From positions 99,810-104,948 of the forward strand of contig PAUV01000002.1 in assembly GCA_002712845.1 (NCBI GenBank): DNA of 5,139 nt, written 5' to 3'. Under the pieces are notes generated by a model, which did no database searches, had not been told where the DNA came from, and was given only the letters and a program-made list of their open reading frames with translations. The translations under genes and the position numbers were made by a program. This document shows positions 4,841 through 5,139 of the stretch, in pieces (positions within the stretch are counted from its first letter, which is position 1; each line of letters starts with the position of its first letter). The stretch is from Rhodopirellula sp. GTDB lineage: Bacteria; Planctomycetota; Planctomycetia; Pirellulales; Pirellulaceae.

Positions 4841-5139
4841 ATGTCGGCTGCCTCGATAGACGAAACCGTTGAGCTGGAACGGAAACCAAATCTCGTTCGC
4901 GATGTATGCGCGCTTGTGCTGATCGCTTTTACGCTGATTCTGACCGTATCACTTGTCACCCATAACGCGGCTGACCCACTCGACACACCGATCTGGCCCA
5001 TCAGTGAGTTTTACACTCCGGATGCCACGATCTTTCCACCTAATGCCACCATTACCAATGCATGTGGCTACTGGGGTGCTTTGTTGTCGTCGTTGTTGCT
5101 GGATTCTTTAGGTGTTGCGTCAGCGATTGTGATTGGTGC
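4841..5139 (+). CDS. ftsK: DNA translocase FtsK, N-terminal membrane part only
   Basis: FtsK is a division-site membrane protein whose C-terminal motor pumps DNA during chromosome segregation and dimer resolution. Only 99 codons plus 2 nt are in the window, so the motor domain is not seen. After a short charged cytoplasmic start (SAASIDETVELERKPNLVRD), residues 22-40 form a first membrane helix (ALVLIAFTLILTVSLV). The ADP motif (44-46) follows, typical of the FtsK start of the periplasmic loop. That loop is about 30 residues and proline-rich (TPIWPISEFY near 49-58, PPNATITN near 66-73). NACGYWGALLSSLLLDSLG (73-91) then opens the second helix, matching the usual N-x-G-x-x-GA-x-L-A-D-x-L pattern. 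The ATG at 4841 is the first in frame after a TAG at 4790-4792; only a TTG at 4829 is an alternative. No Shine-Dalgarno site precedes it. The call rests on membrane-domain pattern alone. Confidence 0.78.
   Translation, partial: MSAASIDETVELERKPNLVRDVCALVLIAFTLILTVSLVTHNAADPLDTPIWPISEFYTPDATIFPPNATITNACGYWGALLSSLLLDSLGVASAIVIG

Noticed and set aside
4627..5001. 124-codon minus-strand frame
   Set aside because: It runs antisense to the FtsK membrane start and through the inverted repeat; composition is shadow-like with no domain.

Overview
The window looks like ordinary chromosomal DNA from a bacterium of the Planctomycetota, most likely Pirellulales-like. This rests on the character of the proteins, especially the zinc-free ribosomal protein S4 and the FtsK N-terminus, and on the moderately high GC with long, gene-poor spacers. 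The assignment is inference from protein style; no search was run.

Layout. Positions 1-1282 (minus strand) hold most of a dihydrolipoyl dehydrogenase gene, cut by the left window edge so that its C-terminal dimerisation end is missing. Positions 1611-2219 (minus) hold a complete rpsD (ribosomal protein S4), transcribed in the same direction as lpd but separated from it by 328 bp. A 668-bp divergent spacer follows (2220-2887), with a hairpin-rich rpsD leader and an 18-bp G-rich tandem repeat. On the plus strand come a complete PfkB/adenosine-kinase-type sugar or nucleoside kinase (2888-3880), a complete OsmC-family two-cysteine protein (4182-4601), and the first 99 codons of a gene read as the DNA translocase ftsK (4841 to the right edge).

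How the genes relate. They serve central metabolism (2-oxoacid dehydrogenase E3), translation, nucleoside or sugar phosphorylation, thiol-based peroxide defence and chromosome segregation. They do not form an obvious pathway. Each is separated from the next by 239-668 bp, so each is probably its own transcription unit.

No mobile element, CRISPR array, rRNA or tRNA gene was seen. No clear new multi-gene system is visible. The points worth a second look all lie in the spacers: stable inverted repeats in the rpsD leader, the 18-bp G-rich repeat, a possible three-way-junction structure 3' of the kinase gene, a hairpin pair ahead of the OsmC gene, and an 11-bp perfect inverted repeat between the OsmC gene and ftsK. 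If the host assignment holds, ftsK is also notable because most studied Planctomycetes lack FtsZ.
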